Below, piece by piece: positions 7,114 to 14,582 of a stretch of 48,781 nucleotides of DNA. A model generated the notes under the pieces. That model did not search any database and had not been told where the DNA came from. It was given only the letters and a program-made list of their open reading frames with translations. Origin of the DNA: Oscillospiraceae bacterium (GTDB taxonomy: Bacteria > Bacillota > Clostridia > Saccharofermentanales > Saccharofermentanaceae). The position numbers were made by a program, and so were the translations under genes. Positions within the stretch are counted from its first letter, which is position 1, and each line of letters opens with the position of its first letter. The DNA is taken from NCBI GenBank assembly GCA_015069215.1, contig SVJC01000003.1, forward strand, positions 1 to 48,781. The letters run 5' to 3'.

Positions 7114-8042
7114 GAGACACCTCGGACAAAATAAGAATGGAAGAATCAAGAAAAATGGAAATGAGAAATATGCTTATGTCCGCTCCTGCGGAAGTTACAG
7201 AAATGCCTAAGAAAAACACGAAAAAGAAAGCCGTAACGATCCTCCTGGTCGCTGCAATAGTATCTGCTTTGGGCCTGTCGGTCTATGCGGCAGTAAGAGG
7301 ACTTAGAGATCTCAGCTTCGGAAAGTCTTCCTGGGGACCTTCGATCGAAGAGGACATCAAGAATTCAATGCCGCCCAAAGAGTTCATTTCGCTGGCGGGA
7401 TATGCCGATTCGCCCGAACACAAGGCAACAGATGAGTGGTTAAGATTCGTGAACAGCTACGATACTGATGGGTCGATAGTGGATGCTTATGACAAGGAAT
7501 GCAAGCGCACTAAAACGGATCCGTTTGGCGATAAATATCCCGGTTATCTGATCTACTCTCAGGAGATGGCAGACAAGCTCGAAGAGATCGCTGCAAAATA
7601 TGGCCTTAAGCTTCACGGAGGACATGATGATTGCGACGAGAAGATCCTTAAGGAAAAGTACGGCATAGACGTCTTTTTCAGCAGCGCTTCCGGAGGCGGA
7701 TGGCTCTTCGATAACGGAGCTTTCAGTATGGATTCTACTTTTGAAGGCATCCATTTCCAGCTTGGAAGAACCATGAGAGGTTATATGGATACTTCGTTTC
7801 TCAACATCGGAAACAAGCAGGAATACGAAGAGTGGACCTATAGGACAAAGAGCGGCATAACCGTTACCATTGCTTATAACAACAAAGGCGGCGAGTTCAA
7901 GAAAGCGATCATCACCGCAGACCTCGAAAAGAGCTTTGTATCTGTAAACGTCCTGCCGTGGAACGACGACCTGGAACTCAACAACTTAACAAAGGAAGAC
8001 ATTCAGAAACTGGCTGATGAGATCAACTTCGCAGCACTCTGA
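7110..8042 (+). CDS. Membrane-anchored protein, probable regulator of the adjacent ECF sigma factor
   Basis: A 310-aa protein with a short cytosolic N-terminus (about 35 residues with charged helices), one transmembrane helix near residues 43-62, and a large extracytoplasmic domain with no family I recognise. The topology and the 4-nt overlap with the sigma gene suggest an anti-sigma factor. The N-terminal part is too short to show a zinc-type anti-sigma domain (no HxxxCxxC), so the assignment rests on context. The outer domain, rich in Gly, Asp and aromatic residues, would be the signal-sensing part. Confidence 0.7.
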   Translation: MRDTSDKIRMEESRKMEMRNMLMSAPAEVTEMPKKNTKKKAVTILLVAAIVSALGLSVYAAVRGLRDLSFGKSSWGPSIEEDIKNSMPPKEFISLAGYADSPEHKATDEWLRFVNSYDTDGSIVDAYDKECKRTKTDPFGDKYPGYLIYSQEMADKLEEIAAKYGLKLHGGHDDCDEKILKEKYGIDVFFSSASGGGWLFDNGAFSMDSTFEGIHFQLGRTMRGYMDTSFLNIGNKQEYEEWTYRTKSGITVTIAYNNKGGEFKKAIITADLEKSFVSVNVLPWNDDLELNNLTKEDIQKLADEINFAAL

Positions 8043-8063
8043 TGCTCTGACGTAATAATCCCC

Positions 8064-8123
8064 AAAGAATAAAGAGGTACCCTGAAAGTGAAGCAATTCA
8101 CAAAGGGGCACCCTTTATTCTTT
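8064..8123 (+). terminator. Long imperfect hairpin, probable terminator after the sigma operon
   Basis: AAAGAATAAAG (8064) is complementary to CTTTATTCTTT (8113-8123), with a partly paired GGTACCCT/AGGGGCACC core between. It follows the stop codon by about 20 nt. The 3' end is T-rich but has no long uninterrupted T-run. Confidence 0.45.
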
Positions 8124-8170
8124 ATGAATACAGAGTGCGTGAGTGCCTTTTGCGCCGCTCCGGAACGCCC

Positions 8171-8277
8171 CGTAAACTTCATCGTAAACTTTTCGCATTT
8201 ACGGAAAACTTTACATGTGAACAGATGTAAACTTTGGCGTAAACATTCAGCCTGAAAAGTTTACGGAATAGTTTACG
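8171..8277. repeat. Cluster of eight GTAAAC-type motifs in both orientations
   Basis: Between convergent genes, cores matching CGTAAAC(T/A) or its complement occur at 8171, 8183, 8198 (short form), 8208 (relaxed), 8226, 8238, 8258 and 8270. Two of them form the inverted pair TTTACAT/ATGTAAA around 8211-8231. The stretch codes for nothing. It could be a cluster of protein-binding sites or a structured 3' UTR. Confidence 0.5.
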
Positions 8278-8315
8278 CCGGGTCTGTTTATCAAAATGAA
8301 CAGGATATCAGCAGT

Positions 8316-9413
8316 TCAATTCTGAGGTCCGGAAAGGATCATGTCATAAAGCGCTATCGCCGCTGCCGCTTCCACGACGGGAACTGCTCTCGGAGCAACG
8401 CAAGGGTCATGCCTGCCCTCAATGCTGATCGTCGTATTCTTCTTTGCGCTGAGATCAACGGTCTCCTGCGTTTTGGAGATCGACGGCGTGGGCTTTAATG
8501 CGCAGTCAAAGACTACGGGAGCCGCCTCACCGACGCTTATACCGCCCAGGATCCCGCCGCAGCGGTTGGTCTTGAGCCTGACCTTTTTGTCACCGTCGAA
8601 AAAGAATGCATCGTTGTTCTCAGAACCCCTTAGGACAGTGCTGTCGTAACCTGCGCCGAATTCTATAGCCTTGACTGCCGGGATCGCGAATATGATCTGC
8701 GAGATCTTGCCTTCAATGCCGTCAAAGATCGGGCCTCCGATGCCTGCGGGTAGCCCTGAGATGACACACTCGATGACTCCGCCTACGGAATCGCTGTCCA
8801 TACGTGCCTCTTCTATCCTTGCCTTCATCTTTTCAGCGGCTTCATCAGAGATCGCGGGAAAATCCTTTTTAGCGCATGCAGCAAGGTCTTCCAGGAACTT
8901 CTTGTCCCTGGGATCGTGATCGGAATACGAATCATCAAAAGCATCGTAGACCTGCTTCAGATGGGCGTGTATCTCAATGCCCCTCTTCTTCAGCTCTGTC
9001 AGCGCGATGGCACCCGCGATGCACAAAGGTGCGGTCATTCTGCCGGAGAAGATGCCGCCGCCGGAATGGGCGGCTTCATCGCCGTAGAGAATGCCGGCTG
9101 TATAGTCAGCGTGCGAAGGCCTCGGGCAGTTCATTATCGAAGCATAATCCTTGGGCTTGGTGTTGGTGTTGTAGATATATCCGTGGAGCATTCCGTCCTT
9201 GCAGTCGAAATGCACTTCATCGGCTTCTTTTCTCGGAGTTGACCAGGCATTTTTTCCCGGTGCTCTTCTGGCCATGAATTCCTTAACAAAATCCTCGTCA
9301 GGCTTAACACCTTCGGGAAGGCCCTTGATATATACGCCTATGGTCTCGCTGTGAGACTGGCCGTAGATCATGAGATTCAATCTGCTTCCTGTGTATGTAC
9401 TGTCCATGCTCAT
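8316..9413 (-). CDS. aroC: Chorismate synthase
   Basis: A 365-aa enzyme that eliminates phosphate from EPSP to give chorismate, using reduced FMN. Visible signatures are GQSHSETIGV near the N-terminus, RRAPGKNAWSTPRKEAD, CPRPSHADYTAGILYG, GGGIFSGRMTAPLCIAGAIA, GGILGGISVGEAAPV and the C-terminal GRHDPCVAPRAVPVVEA. It is of normal length and starts within the aroA stop (4-nt overlap). It is the last gene of the aroF-to-aroC run; the rest of the pathway lies beyond the sigma operon. Confidence 0.97.
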   Translation of the reverse strand: MSMDSTYTGSRLNLMIYGQSHSETIGVYIKGLPEGVKPDEDFVKEFMARRAPGKNAWSTPRKEADEVHFDCKDGMLHGYIYNTNTKPKDYASIMNCPRPSHADYTAGILYGDEAAHSGGGIFSGRMTAPLCIAGAIALTELKKRGIEIHAHLKQVYDAFDDSYSDHDPRDKKFLEDLAACAKKDFPAISDEAAEKMKARIEEARMDSDSVGGVIECVISGLPAGIGGPIFDGIEGKISQIIFAIPAVKAIEFGAGYDSTVLRGSENNDAFFFDGDKKVRLKTNRCGGILGGISVGEAAPVVFDCALKPTPSISKTQETVDLSAKKNTTISIEGRHDPCVAPRAVPVVEAAAAIALYDMILSGPQN

Positions 9414-10669
9414 GGTAATGCCATCCCGTTCTCGATTATCTTTATGAATTCAGGGAAAGATTTTGAAAGGCAGGAGATATCGTCTATCTCAACCTTTCTT
9501 CCGGTTCCTGCCGCACAGAGCACCGCCGCCATTGCCATGCGGTGGTCGTTTGATGAAGTCAGTGAGATCTCTTCGGGGATCTCGCTCCTTACCGCTCCGT
9601 AGACCGTGATCGAATCCTCTTCAAGTTCTGTCTTTATTCCGCAGGCCGAGAGCATTTCGCAGATCGCTGATGCCCTGTCGGATTCTTTTACGCGGAGACG
9701 CTTAATGCCTGTAAGGACAGTCTTCTTTGCCTTGAAAGCACCTGTCACCGCCATGTAGGGAACGATGTCCGGGGTGTCATTGCAGTCACGAGTCAGCTCA
9801 TCAACGGGCGGTTCGCCGTCAGGTCCCATGACCGAGACAGCGCCGTCATCGGTATCAACTTCAATTCCGAGATCCTCAAGGAAATCAATGACCGCACGGT
9901 CCCCCTGGACTGATTCGGGATCAAGGCCGGTGATCATGGCGCCGCCGTTCTTCATGAGAGAACCGAGGCATAGGAGGAATGCTCCGTTGCTCCAGTCGCC
10001 CTCAACGGTGAACTTGCCTGAAGGAGTATCTGTTCCGGCACGTCCGGGAACGTTAAACACATTGCCTTCGCGGGTAATATCAATGCCGTATTTCTTTAAG
10101 ACGGCTACCGTGAGCTCGATGTAATGGATCGAACTCATCTCGCCCGTGACTTTTACAGTTGAAGGCCTGTTGAAGTTGGACAGCGCCATCAGAAGGCCTG
10201 ATATATACTGCGATGAGACGCTTCCGTTGATCGTGTAATCGCCTGCCATCAGGAAGCCCTTTGCAATGACAGTGCGCTTTTCGATGTCCTTTTCGATGGT
10301 TACGCCGAAAGGTGCAAGGCACGCTGCGAGGTCATCTATCGGGCGCTCAACTAAGCGTCCCTTTGTCGTGAAGACCATGCTTCTTTCAGGCGAGCCCTTG
10401 AGTGCCAGAGCCAAAGGGATCATGAAACGGAGCGTTGAGCCGCTCTCGTTTGCGGGGAGGGTGATATCGTCATCACCGGTATCGGAAGCAGCCGACAATG
10501 CCGCAAGACATCTTTTCGTGGCGATGACATCATCGTTGTCATCCTTCTTTATGTCGAGATAAGCGCCTCTTGCGCCCAGCACGTAATTAACGATAAGTTC
10601 CCTGTGATAAGCCGATTTCGACGGCGGGGCCTTAAGGTCCAGCATCAGGTTCTTGCAGGATAATCTCAT
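9410..10669 (-). CDS. aroA: 3-phosphoshikimate 1-carboxyvinyltransferase (EPSP synthase)
   Basis: A 419-aa enzyme transferring enolpyruvyl from PEP to shikimate-3-phosphate. Motifs seen: PPSKSAYHRELI with the substrate-binding Lys, NESGSTLRFMIPLA, SSQYISGLLMAL, EGDWSNGAFLL, RLRVKESDRASAICEML and TSSNDHRMAMAAVL. The PEP-site segment reads ESGSTLRF where the best-known enzymes have NAGTAMR; this departs from the class I form. It overlaps both aroB and aroC by 4 nt. Confidence 0.96.
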   Translation of the reverse strand: MRLSCKNLMLDLKAPPSKSAYHRELIVNYVLGARGAYLDIKKDDNDDVIATKRCLAALSAASDTGDDDITLPANESGSTLRFMIPLALALKGSPERSMVFTTKGRLVERPIDDLAACLAPFGVTIEKDIEKRTVIAKGFLMAGDYTINGSVSSQYISGLLMALSNFNRPSTVKVTGEMSSIHYIELTVAVLKKYGIDITREGNVFNVPGRAGTDTPSGKFTVEGDWSNGAFLLCLGSLMKNGGAMITGLDPESVQGDRAVIDFLEDLGIEVDTDDGAVSVMGPDGEPPVDELTRDCNDTPDIVPYMAVTGAFKAKKTVLTGIKRLRVKESDRASAICEMLSACGIKTELEEDSITVYGAVRSEIPEEISLTSSNDHRMAMAAVLCAAGTGRKVEIDDISCLSKSFPEFIKIIENGMALP

Positions 10670-11733
10670 TTTGAAAGAAACCTCAATAATTCTTCGGGTG
10701 TCATCTTCTTTATCTCGGCCTGTCCGGGCTTATTTACAAGTATAACCGAAATGGTGCCGCCACGCTTCTTCTTGTCGTTCATTGCGCCCTCTACGATAGC
10801 CCCGGGAGTAATGTCGTCACTTACCGGAAGCTTATAGAGCTTCATAAGGTTCTTCATTCTCTCTGCGGTACCAGCGTCAAGAGATCCGGCTCTTACGCAT
10901 GCGTCGATCATTATGCCCATGCCCTTGGCAACGCAGATACCGTGCGGCTTGGTATAACCGCTGTCACGCTCTATTACGTGTCCTATCGTATGTCCGTAGT
11001 TAAGGATCTGGCGTCTTCCGTTATCGTTCTCGTCTTCTTTAACGACGGATGCCTTGTCTGCAACGTTCATGGCAACAAGGTCTTCCAAAAGCGCTTCGTC
11101 ATCTCTTATGCTTCCGTTTGCCTTTTCGAGCTTTGTAAGGAGCTCCGGGTCAACTATGAAAGCATGTTTGACCACTTCGCCCATGCCCTCGGTGAACACT
11201 TCATCAGGAAGCGTCTTAAGAAAAGATATGTCTTCTATTACTACTGACGGCTGCCAGAATGCGCCGACCTGGTTCTTGCCCTTGGCGATGTCTATTCCGG
11301 TCTTGCCTCCGATAGATGCATCGACCATTGCCAGAAGCGAAGTCGGAAGCTGGATGACGTTTATTCCGCGGAGGAACGTTGCCGCCGCAAAGCCCGCCAT
11401 GTCAGTGGTGACGCCGCCGCCTAAACCTACCACGATGTCAGTTCTCGTAAAACCTGCTTCGGCCATCGTATTCCACATTGCGGCAATTGCTTCGATCCCC
11501 TTGGATCTCTCGCCGGCCTCGAAAACATAACTGACGGCTTCGATCCCTGCGCCTTCAAGTTCCTTCTTTACCCTGTCCAGGTAAAGCGGAGCCACGTTGG
11601 TCTCTGATACGATCAACGCCTTTAAAGCGCCCGGGCAGAGCTTTTTGACTTCGGTGCCGAGAACGGAGACTGCGCCGTCTCCGATGATAACGTCATATTC
11701 TTTGGAAGCTGCGGGAAAACGTACCGTTCTCAT
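10666..11733 (-). CDS. aroB: 3-dehydroquinate synthase
   Basis: A 355-aa NAD- and metal-dependent cyclase that converts DAHP to 3-dehydroquinate. Signatures: VGLGGGVTTDMAGFAAATFLRGI for NAD, QLPTSLLAMVDASIGGKTGID, GMGEVVKHAFI with a metal-binding Glu, and RRQILNYGHTIGHVIE plus KPHGICVAKGM with metal-binding His. Full length, with 4-nt overlaps to tyrA upstream and aroA downstream. Confidence 0.97.
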   Translation of the reverse strand: MRTVRFPAASKEYDVIIGDGAVSVLGTEVKKLCPGALKALIVSETNVAPLYLDRVKKELEGAGIEAVSYVFEAGERSKGIEAIAAMWNTMAEAGFTRTDIVVGLGGGVTTDMAGFAAATFLRGINVIQLPTSLLAMVDASIGGKTGIDIAKGKNQVGAFWQPSVVIEDISFLKTLPDEVFTEGMGEVVKHAFIVDPELLTKLEKANGSIRDDEALLEDLVAMNVADKASVVKEDENDNGRRQILNYGHTIGHVIERDSGYTKPHGICVAKGMGIMIDACVRAGSLDAGTAERMKNLMKLYKLPVSDDITPGAIVEGAMNDKKKRGGTISVILVNKPGQAEIKKMTPEELLRFLSK

Positions 11734-12572
11734 ATTCCGTCAACCTCCTCCTTGATCTTTCTGCCTTCATCCAAGAGTTCCCTGAGACCGTCGAAATCAT
11801 CGTCTTCCAAAGCCTTTTTGTACTTCGAAAGTTCTTCCTGAAGATGATCGATCTCGAAAATGAGATTGTCCTTGTTCTCAAGGAAAAGCTGTGTCCACAT
11901 GGTCGGGTTGAGCCAGGCGACTCTTGTCATGTCCTTGTATGAACCTGCGGAGAAGCCCTTGTGATTCCTTGCGGAAGGGCTCTTGATGTAAGCGTTTGAG
12001 ACAAGGTGTGCCATCTGTGACGTGAAGGCGATCATCTTATCGTGCTCATCGGCATGTGCCAAATGGAAGCTGCCGAAACCACAGGGTTCGAGCAGGTCCT
12101 TTATCCTGTCCAATAGGAACATGTCGTCAAATACGGGCGGGACGACGACCATTGGCGCACCCTTGTACATGTCCGCCTTGGAATACGCCATTCCCGAGAA
12201 CTTCGTTCCTGCCATCGGATGGCATCCTACAAATAAGAATCCTGTTTCTTCGGCGATCTTAAAGCACTTTTCGCATACAAGTCTCTTCGTGCCGCACGCA
12301 TCGATGACAACACCGTCTTTATTGAAAAGGTCCTTGTGTTCATCGACCCATTTTACTGTTGCCTCTGGATAGAGCGAGAGGATAACGAGATCGCATTTGC
12401 CAAGGTTCTCATCTGTCAGTTCATCATCGATGATGCCCTGCATCTTAGCCATCTGTGTCGTGCTGTTTGTACGGTTCCAGCCATAGACCGTTGACTCTGA
12501 ATTCTCTTTGTATGCTTTCGCGAAAGAAGCACCGATCAGACCTAAACCGACTACACCTACTGTTATCTTCAT
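11730..12572 (-). CDS. tyrA: Prephenate dehydrogenase
   Basis: A 280-aa NAD(P)-dependent enzyme that decarboxylates prephenate to 4-hydroxyphenylpyruvate, the branch to tyrosine. It has an N-terminal Rossmann motif GVVGLGLIGASFAKAY, the substrate-site segment CHPMAGTKFSGM with the conserved His, and FTSQMAHLVSNAY in the helical dimerisation domain. No ACT domain is attached, so feedback through the protein is not evident. ATG 12572 with AAAGGAAGT upstream is chosen over an ATG 57 nt earlier that lies in the terminator stem. It starts the tyrA-aroB-aroA-aroC run with 4-nt overlaps. Confidence 0.94.
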   Translation of the reverse strand: MKITVGVVGLGLIGASFAKAYKENSESTVYGWNRTNSTTQMAKMQGIIDDELTDENLGKCDLVILSLYPEATVKWVDEHKDLFNKDGVVIDACGTKRLVCEKCFKIAEETGFLFVGCHPMAGTKFSGMAYSKADMYKGAPMVVVPPVFDDMFLLDRIKDLLEPCGFGSFHLAHADEHDKMIAFTSQMAHLVSNAYIKSPSARNHKGFSAGSYKDMTRVAWLNPTMWTQLFLENKDNLIFEIDHLQEELSKYKKALEDDDFDGLRELLDEGRKIKEEVDGI

Positions 12573-12600
12573 TTTGATTACTTCCTTTAAATCTATAAAA

Positions 12601-12626
12601 AAGACACCGGAATATTCCGGCGTCTT
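12601..12626 (-). terminator. Intrinsic terminator between aroF and tyrA
   Basis: AAGACGCCGGAATATTCCGGTGTCTT is too long to be chance: a 12-bp self-complementary stem with one G-U pair, followed on the minus strand by TTTTTTATAG. It lies 6 nt after the aroF stop and about 28 nt before the tyrA start. With no obvious promoter in between, it should lower expression of tyrA-aroBAC relative to aroF unless read through. Confidence 0.85.
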
Positions 12627-12632
12627 CATTTA

Positions 12633-13631
12633 TCACAGAATGCTTCTTGCCTTGCCGATCGCATCCATGACCTCAGTGAACTGGGCAGGAGTAAGCTGCT
12701 GTGCTGCGTCGGAAAGAGCCTTCTCGGGACAAGTATGCACCTCGATCTCGAGGGCATCCGCGCCTGAAACGACCGCCGCCATGGACATCGGCTTGATGAG
12801 ATTTGACTTGCCTGTTGCATGCGAAGGATCGCCTACGACAGGAAGGTGCGTGATCTGCTTGAGAACGGAAATGGCACTTACGTCAAAAGTATTTCTCGTG
12901 TATGTCTCATATGTCCTGATACCGCGCTCGCAAAGGATTACATTGGGATTACCCTCGCTCATGATGTACTCAGCGCTCATGAGGAGCTCCTTGATGGTGG
13001 CGGAAAGTCCACGCTTGAGAAGGACCGGCTTTCCTGTCTTTCCGATGGCTTTAAGAAGGTCGAAGTTCTGCATGTTGCGTGCGCCTACCTGAAGGAAATC
13101 AACGTCCTCGAAAACAGGGAGCTGCTCAGGGCTCATGATCTCGGAGCAGATGGGAAGTCCCGTTTCCTTCTTCGCTTCAAGGAGCAGTCTGATGCCTTCT
13201 TCGTGAAGTCCCTGGAAGTCGTAAGGTGATGTCCTCGGCTTGAAAGCGCCGCCTCTTAAGATCGTTGCACCTGCTGCCTTTACCGCCCTTGCGCATTCAA
13301 GGATCTGCTCTTCGCTCTCGACTGAGCAGGGACCTGCGATAACCGCGAAATTGCCTCCGCCGATCTTAACTCCACCGACATCAACGACCGTGTCTTCCGG
13401 ATGGAACTTCCTGTTTGCCTTCTTAAAAGGCTCGGAAACGCGGGTTACGGACTCGATGATGTCAAGACCCTTGAGCATTTCGATGTCGAGCTGTGTCGTA
13501 TCACCGATGAGACCCAGAACCGTGCAGTAATCACCCTGCGACTCGTTTACCTTGAGGCCTTTGCCCTCAAACCAATGTACGAGGTTTTTTACCTGTTCCT
13601 TTGTAGCTGTATTCTTAAGTACTGCAATCAT
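12633..13631 (-). CDS. aroF: 3-deoxy-7-phosphoheptulonate synthase (DAHP synthase, type I-beta)
   Basis: A 332-aa enzyme condensing PEP and erythrose-4-phosphate, the entry step of the aromatic pathway. Residues 1 to about 70 form the ferredoxin-like extension seen in Thermotoga-type enzymes, often the site of allosteric control. The barrel shows [68 protein letters not shown] and [15 protein letters not shown] 13631 with GGAG upstream is the right start; a longer frame reading through the attenuator lacks a ribosome site. Transcription starts near 13833 and must pass a leader peptide and terminator. Confidence 0.96.
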   Translation of the reverse strand: MIAVLKNTATKEQVKNLVHWFEGKGLKVNESQGDYCTVLGLIGDTTQLDIEMLKGLDIIESVTRVSEPFKKANRKFHPEDTVVDVGGVKIGGGNFAVIAGPCSVESEEQILECARAVKAAGATILRGGAFKPRTSPYDFQGLHEEGIRLLLEAKKETGLPICSEIMSPEQLPVFEDVDFLQVGARNMQNFDLLKAIGKTGKPVLLKRGLSATIKELLMSAEYIMSEGNPNVILCERGIRTYETYTRNTFDVSAISVLKQITHLPVVGDPSHATGKSNLIKPMSMAAVVSGADALEIEVHTCPEKALSDAAQQLTPAQFTEVMDAIGKARSIL

Positions 13632-13660
13632 TTCTGTTCTCCTTCTTTCCTGTGAATTAA

Positions 13661-13698
13661 AAACGCTGCCCGGGCTTTGCGTACCCTTGCAGCGTTTA
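13661..13698 (-). terminator. Attenuator terminator upstream of aroF
   Basis: AAACGCTGC and GCAGCGTTT form a 9-bp stem, with partial pairing inside the 20-nt loop, followed on the minus strand by TTTTTAATTC, 24 nt before the aroF ribosome site. The 5' arm region CGCTGCAAGGG (13684-13694) can alternatively pair with CTTTTGTTGCG (13729-13739) in 10 of 11 positions, counting wobbles. That is a plausible antiterminator. Confidence 0.8.
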
Positions 13699-13744
13699 TT
13701 CTTAACCGGTGATATTAAGGTTTTCTCGCGCAACAAAAGCCGCT

Positions 13745-13807
13745 TCAGGCATTATCTCCGAAGTAGTAATAATAGTTATACGCAAAATAGAAAACCGCAG
13801 TCTTCAC
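13745..13807 (-). CDS. Tyr/Phe-rich leader peptide of the aroF attenuator
   Basis: A 20-codon frame starts with GTG at 13807 behind AAGGAGAT and ends with TGA at 13745. It contains [11 protein letters not shown]: six Tyr and three Phe within eleven residues, on the transcript immediately before the aroF terminator. This is the design of ribosome-mediated attenuation, as in the trp, pheA and pheST leaders of enteric bacteria: scarcity of charged tRNA-Tyr or tRNA-Phe stalls the ribosome over these codons, favours the antiterminator and lets aroF be transcribed. An 8-bp stem ACCGCAGT/ACTGCGGT also brackets its ribosome site and start codon, so leader translation may itself be modulated. The peptide has no expected function beyond regulation. 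Confidence 0.88.
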   Translation of the reverse strand: MKTAVFYFAYNYYYYFGDNA

Positions 13808-13839
13808 TTGAGCTGATCTCCTTATGAAAAACTGCGGTC

Positions 13840-13869
13840 ATTAAAACACACAATGCCAATTGCTGTCAA
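13840..13869 (-). promoter_or_regulatory. Promoter of aroF leader transcript
   Basis: TTGACA (13864-13869) and TTTAAT (13840-13845) are 18 bp apart on the minus strand. The -35 begins just after the carD stop. The predicted start of RNA is near 13833, upstream of the leader peptide. Confidence 0.8.
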
Positions 13870-13873
13870 GGTG

Positions 13874-14395
13874 TCAGGCGAAATCCACTTCACCCGTCTT
13901 CTCCTGTATAAGCTCAACAACATTCTCAGGCTCGATATTGAGCGCTAAAGCTATCTCATTGTTCATCCTTACCTTTGCATCATTAAGCGCGCGCTCGTCC
14001 TGGGCATTGAGATGCTTGCCCTCTCCTGAGAGCTTCTTAGCATGGCACTTGATAAGATGGATCATGCTCATGATATCCTCTCTTGAACCATTGACGATGA
14101 TGTCCGCAAATGCATCCTTGCGGTCATTCCTGTCCTCGATCCATTCGAGCTTGTTATAAGGTATCTTATCTATAAGAGCCATTGCTTCTTTCTTTGACAA
14201 TACGGGACGGATCTTATCGACCTGTGCCTGATTCTCAAGAGGCACGTAGACCACCTGGGACTGTCTCACGAAAAGAGGCTTTAAGACATAATATTTCTGC
14301 GGTTTCTCTTTGAAAAAACTGATGTCTTTGATCGCATCGATCTGGCAAACTCCGCTGCCTGCATAAACAATGTTGTCCCCAACCTTAAAGCTCAT
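13874..14395 (-). CDS. CarD/CdnL family transcription regulator
   Basis: A 173-aa protein. The N-terminal RNA polymerase interaction domain has FKVGDNIVYAGSGVCQIDAI, then YYVLKPLFVRQSQVVYVPLEN, typical of CarD_CdnL_TRCF domains. The C-terminal part is helical, with acidic and basic patches that in the family contact promoter DNA at the upstream edge of the bubble. ATG 14395 is preferred over the GTG 9 nt upstream because that GTG is part of the AAAGGTGG ribosome site. The gene ends 4 nt before the -35 of the aroF leader promoter. The 187 nt upstream is AT-rich with no clear promoter. Confidence 0.92.
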   Translation of the reverse strand: MSFKVGDNIVYAGSGVCQIDAIKDISFFKEKPQKYYVLKPLFVRQSQVVYVPLENQAQVDKIRPVLSKKEAMALIDKIPYNKLEWIEDRNDRKDAFADIIVNGSREDIMSMIHLIKCHAKKLSGEGKHLNAQDERALNDAKVRMNNEIALALNIEPENVVELIQEKTGEVDFA

Positions 14396-14515
14396 ATAGA
14401 CCACCTTTCTTATAAATTTTTGATAATTTAAGAAAAAACTATTTGTAAAAGCGAAAATTAGATGTATAATAACTAATTTTTATTGTAACACGGTCAAATA
14501 AATATGCCCGTTGGC

Positions 14516-14582
14516 ATTTTGTCAAAAAAAACGCCCCGGGCATAACTGTTATGTTGACAAACGGCCCCTTACGGGCTCTGTT
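14516..14582 (-). terminator. Probable terminator region after the PPK2 gene
   Basis: Downstream of the PPK2 stop the minus strand has CATAACAGTTATG (a perfect short hairpin), then CCCGGGGCG and a run of eight T (14524-14531). Outer segments TTTGTCAA and TTGACAAA are also complementary. The fold is ambiguous but fits termination. Confidence 0.45.

Noticed and set aside
8171..8277. CRISPR array
   Set aside because: Motifs are too short, irregularly spaced and in both orientations.
13632..13736. Longer aroF start reading through the attenuator
   Set aside because: Adds 35 residues across the terminator stem; the GGAG site fits the ATG at 13631.
13655..13869. aroF leader as a T-box
   Set aside because: No T-box sequence or specifier stem; the aromatic leader peptide explains the region better.
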